Source of the DNA: an uncultured Corynebacterium sp.
Lineage (GTDB): Bacteria > Actinomycetota > Actinomycetes > Mycobacteriales > Mycobacteriaceae
Reading direction: 5' to 3'
Assembly (NCBI RefSeq): GCF_943914015.1
Contig: NZ_CALUAK010000114.1
Location: 1 to 7,924 of the forward strand
DNA length: 7,924 nt
Shown here: positions 7,039 through 7,924 of the stretch, in pieces
How positions within the stretch are numbered: position 1 is the first letter of the stretch
How the letters are laid out: each line of letters begins with the position of its first letter
Notes under the pieces: model-generated
What the model was told of the DNA's origin: nothing
Databases searched by the model: none
The model's input: only the letters and a program-made list of their open reading frames with translations
Position numbers and translations under genes: made by a program

Positions 7039-7118
7039 AAAAAGTAGACGGCTATTTCCAGGTCGCCCCCATCGTTCCAGGCGGTCAAACCTGCTACACA
7101 GAATCCGTCTACCTTTTT
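7039..7118. terminator. Nested inverted repeat between convergent genes; possible bidirectional terminator
   Basis: AAAAAGTAGACGG (7039-7051) pairs with CCGTCTACCTTTTT (7105-7118), with one extra C in the second arm. Nested inside are CAGGT (7059-7063) with ACCTG (7089-7093), and CGCC (7064-7067) with GGCG (7080-7083). The result is one long interrupted hairpin, followed by T runs on both strands (7114-7118 on plus, 7043-7039 on minus). The AlbA_2 gene ends at 6939 and the pseudouridine synthase at 7171 on the other strand, so a terminator acting both ways would suit. The apical loop is 12 bases and the stems are interrupted, so a structured RNA or small inverted-repeat element is also possible. 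The rest of 6940-7170 holds no gene I can support. Confidence 0.5.
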
Positions 7119-7170
7119 CTCGCACCCCGCTGCAGCCCGCCAGAAGCCCCCGTCAAAACCCGAGCAAAAC

Positions 7171-7924
7171 CTACAGAGAAAACTCCCGCTCCCGCCCATC
7201 CACCGGATCCTCGAACCGCAGCGAGTACGCCGTAAGCCCCAAAGGCCGCGTGAAGTCGTCCATGAGGTCGTCGCGGATGGCGGGGTACAAAGGATCGTTC
7301 TCGATGGGCACGCCGGCCTCGCACATATGCAGCCTGAGCTGGTGCGTTTTGCCTGTATGCGGCGCCAACACGTGCACCCGCCCGGAAACAGAAACGACGA
7401 GCGTCTCAGCATTCACTTCCCCGTCAACTGTGTGCGCCTGCAAATCGCCCGGCACCTTGGAGATCCGCGACCGCCACACCGTCCCCGCCCGCACCGATGA
7501 ATCACATGAAGACACAGCGTGGTACGTCTTTTCCACTTGACGCCGCGCAAACATCTCCTGGTACGCGCCCCGATACCGCCGCTCCTTCGTGAACAGCAGC
7601 AGCCCACTCGTGTGCCGATCCAAGCGGTGAGCAGGGGAGAGCTCCTCGTTGCCCGTCGCGCGCCGCAGCCGCACAACGGCGGTCTCCGTAATGTGCGCAC
7701 CCTTCGGGACCGTCGCCAAAAACGGCGGCTTGTTCACCACAAGAATGCGCTCATCTTCATACACAGGCGAAATAGAAAAAGGCACATGCGGCTCCGGCGC
7801 CGGCATACGGTAGAAGTAGACGTCCTCCCCGGCGGCCAACACCTGCCCCGGCGCAATCACCTGCCCCCGCCGGTCCCGCACCTCCCCCGCGGCAAACCGC
7901 CGATCCAACGCAGCAGAATTATCC
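7171..7924 (-). CDS. RluA-family pseudouridine synthase, 5' end outside window
   Basis: The visible frame gives about 251 codons of an RNA pseudouridine synthase of the RluA/RsuA superfamily, which isomerises uridine to pseudouridine in rRNA or tRNA. The catalytic motif is PAHRLDRHTSGLLLF, whose Asp (in HRLDR) is the nucleophile, preceded by ILVVNKPPFLATVPKG. Near the C-terminus comes HTGKTHQLRLHM, a family motif for substrate binding, and the protein ends REREFSL. The frame runs through the window edge (upstream residues read DNSAALDRRFAAGEV), so the TTG at 7908 is not the real start. The missing N-terminus is probably a few dozen residues. Which RNA and position it modifies cannot be assigned from this. 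It converges on the AlbA_2 gene. Confidence 0.93.
   Translation of the reverse strand, partial: DNSAALDRRFAAGEVRDRRGQVIAPGQVLAAGEDVYFYRMPAPEPHVPFSISPVYEDERILVVNKPPFLATVPKGAHITETAVVRLRRATGNEELSPAHRLDRHTSGLLLFTKERRYRGAYQEMFARRQVEKTYHAVSSCDSSVRAGTVWRSRISKVPGDLQAHTVDGEVNAETLVVSVSGRVHVLAPHTGKTHQLRLHMCEAGVPIENDPLYPAIRDDLMDDFTRPLGLTAYSLRFEDPVDGREREFSL

Noticed and set aside
7908..7908. TTG at 7908 as the start of the pseudouridine synthase
   Set aside because: The frame continues to the window edge with family-like residues (DNSAALDRRF), so the true start lies outside the window.

Overview
The window looks like a chromosomal segment from a high-GC actinobacterium. Corynebacterium or a close relative is my best guess. 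That rests on the 3' end of the 5S rRNA, G+C near 60% in most genes, several starts that look leaderless, and the general style of the proteins. The genus is an inference, not something the sequence proves.

Left to right: the 3' end of a 5S rRNA gene (about 1-54) and a perfect 15-bp hairpin with a T run close an rRNA operon. Next come two plus-strand flavoprotein genes: an Old Yellow Enzyme-family ene-reductase (172-1239) and a small HemG-like flavodoxin-domain protein (1308-1835). The second is lower in G+C than its neighbours. Convergent with them is a minus-strand two-gene operon running from 5169 down to 1850. It encodes a MacB/LolD-type ABC ATPase and an 865-residue FtsX-family permease, with the stop and start codons overlapping as TGATG.

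Divergent from the ABC operon is a 553-residue protein (5278-6939). It has an N-terminal AlbA_2 (Schlafen-type) domain, a RecG-like/HATPase_c_4 middle and C-terminal winged-helix segments. The 108-bp space between the two divergent starts is the most distinctive DNA in the window. It holds three tandem 12-bp repeats, two short palindromes and an imperfect inverted repeat copy, and the repeats run into the -35 and -10 elements of the AlbA_2 gene. I read this as the operator of an autoregulated regulator that may also control the neighbouring exporter.

The right end holds a minus-strand RluA-family pseudouridine synthase that runs off the window edge. Between it and the convergent AlbA_2 gene is a nested inverted-repeat structure (7039-7118) with T runs on both strands. 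It may be a bidirectional terminator, a structured RNA or a small inverted-repeat element.

I do not see a complete novel system. The best candidate for something undescribed is the AlbA_2 regulator, its repeat array and the FtsX-type transporter taken together.
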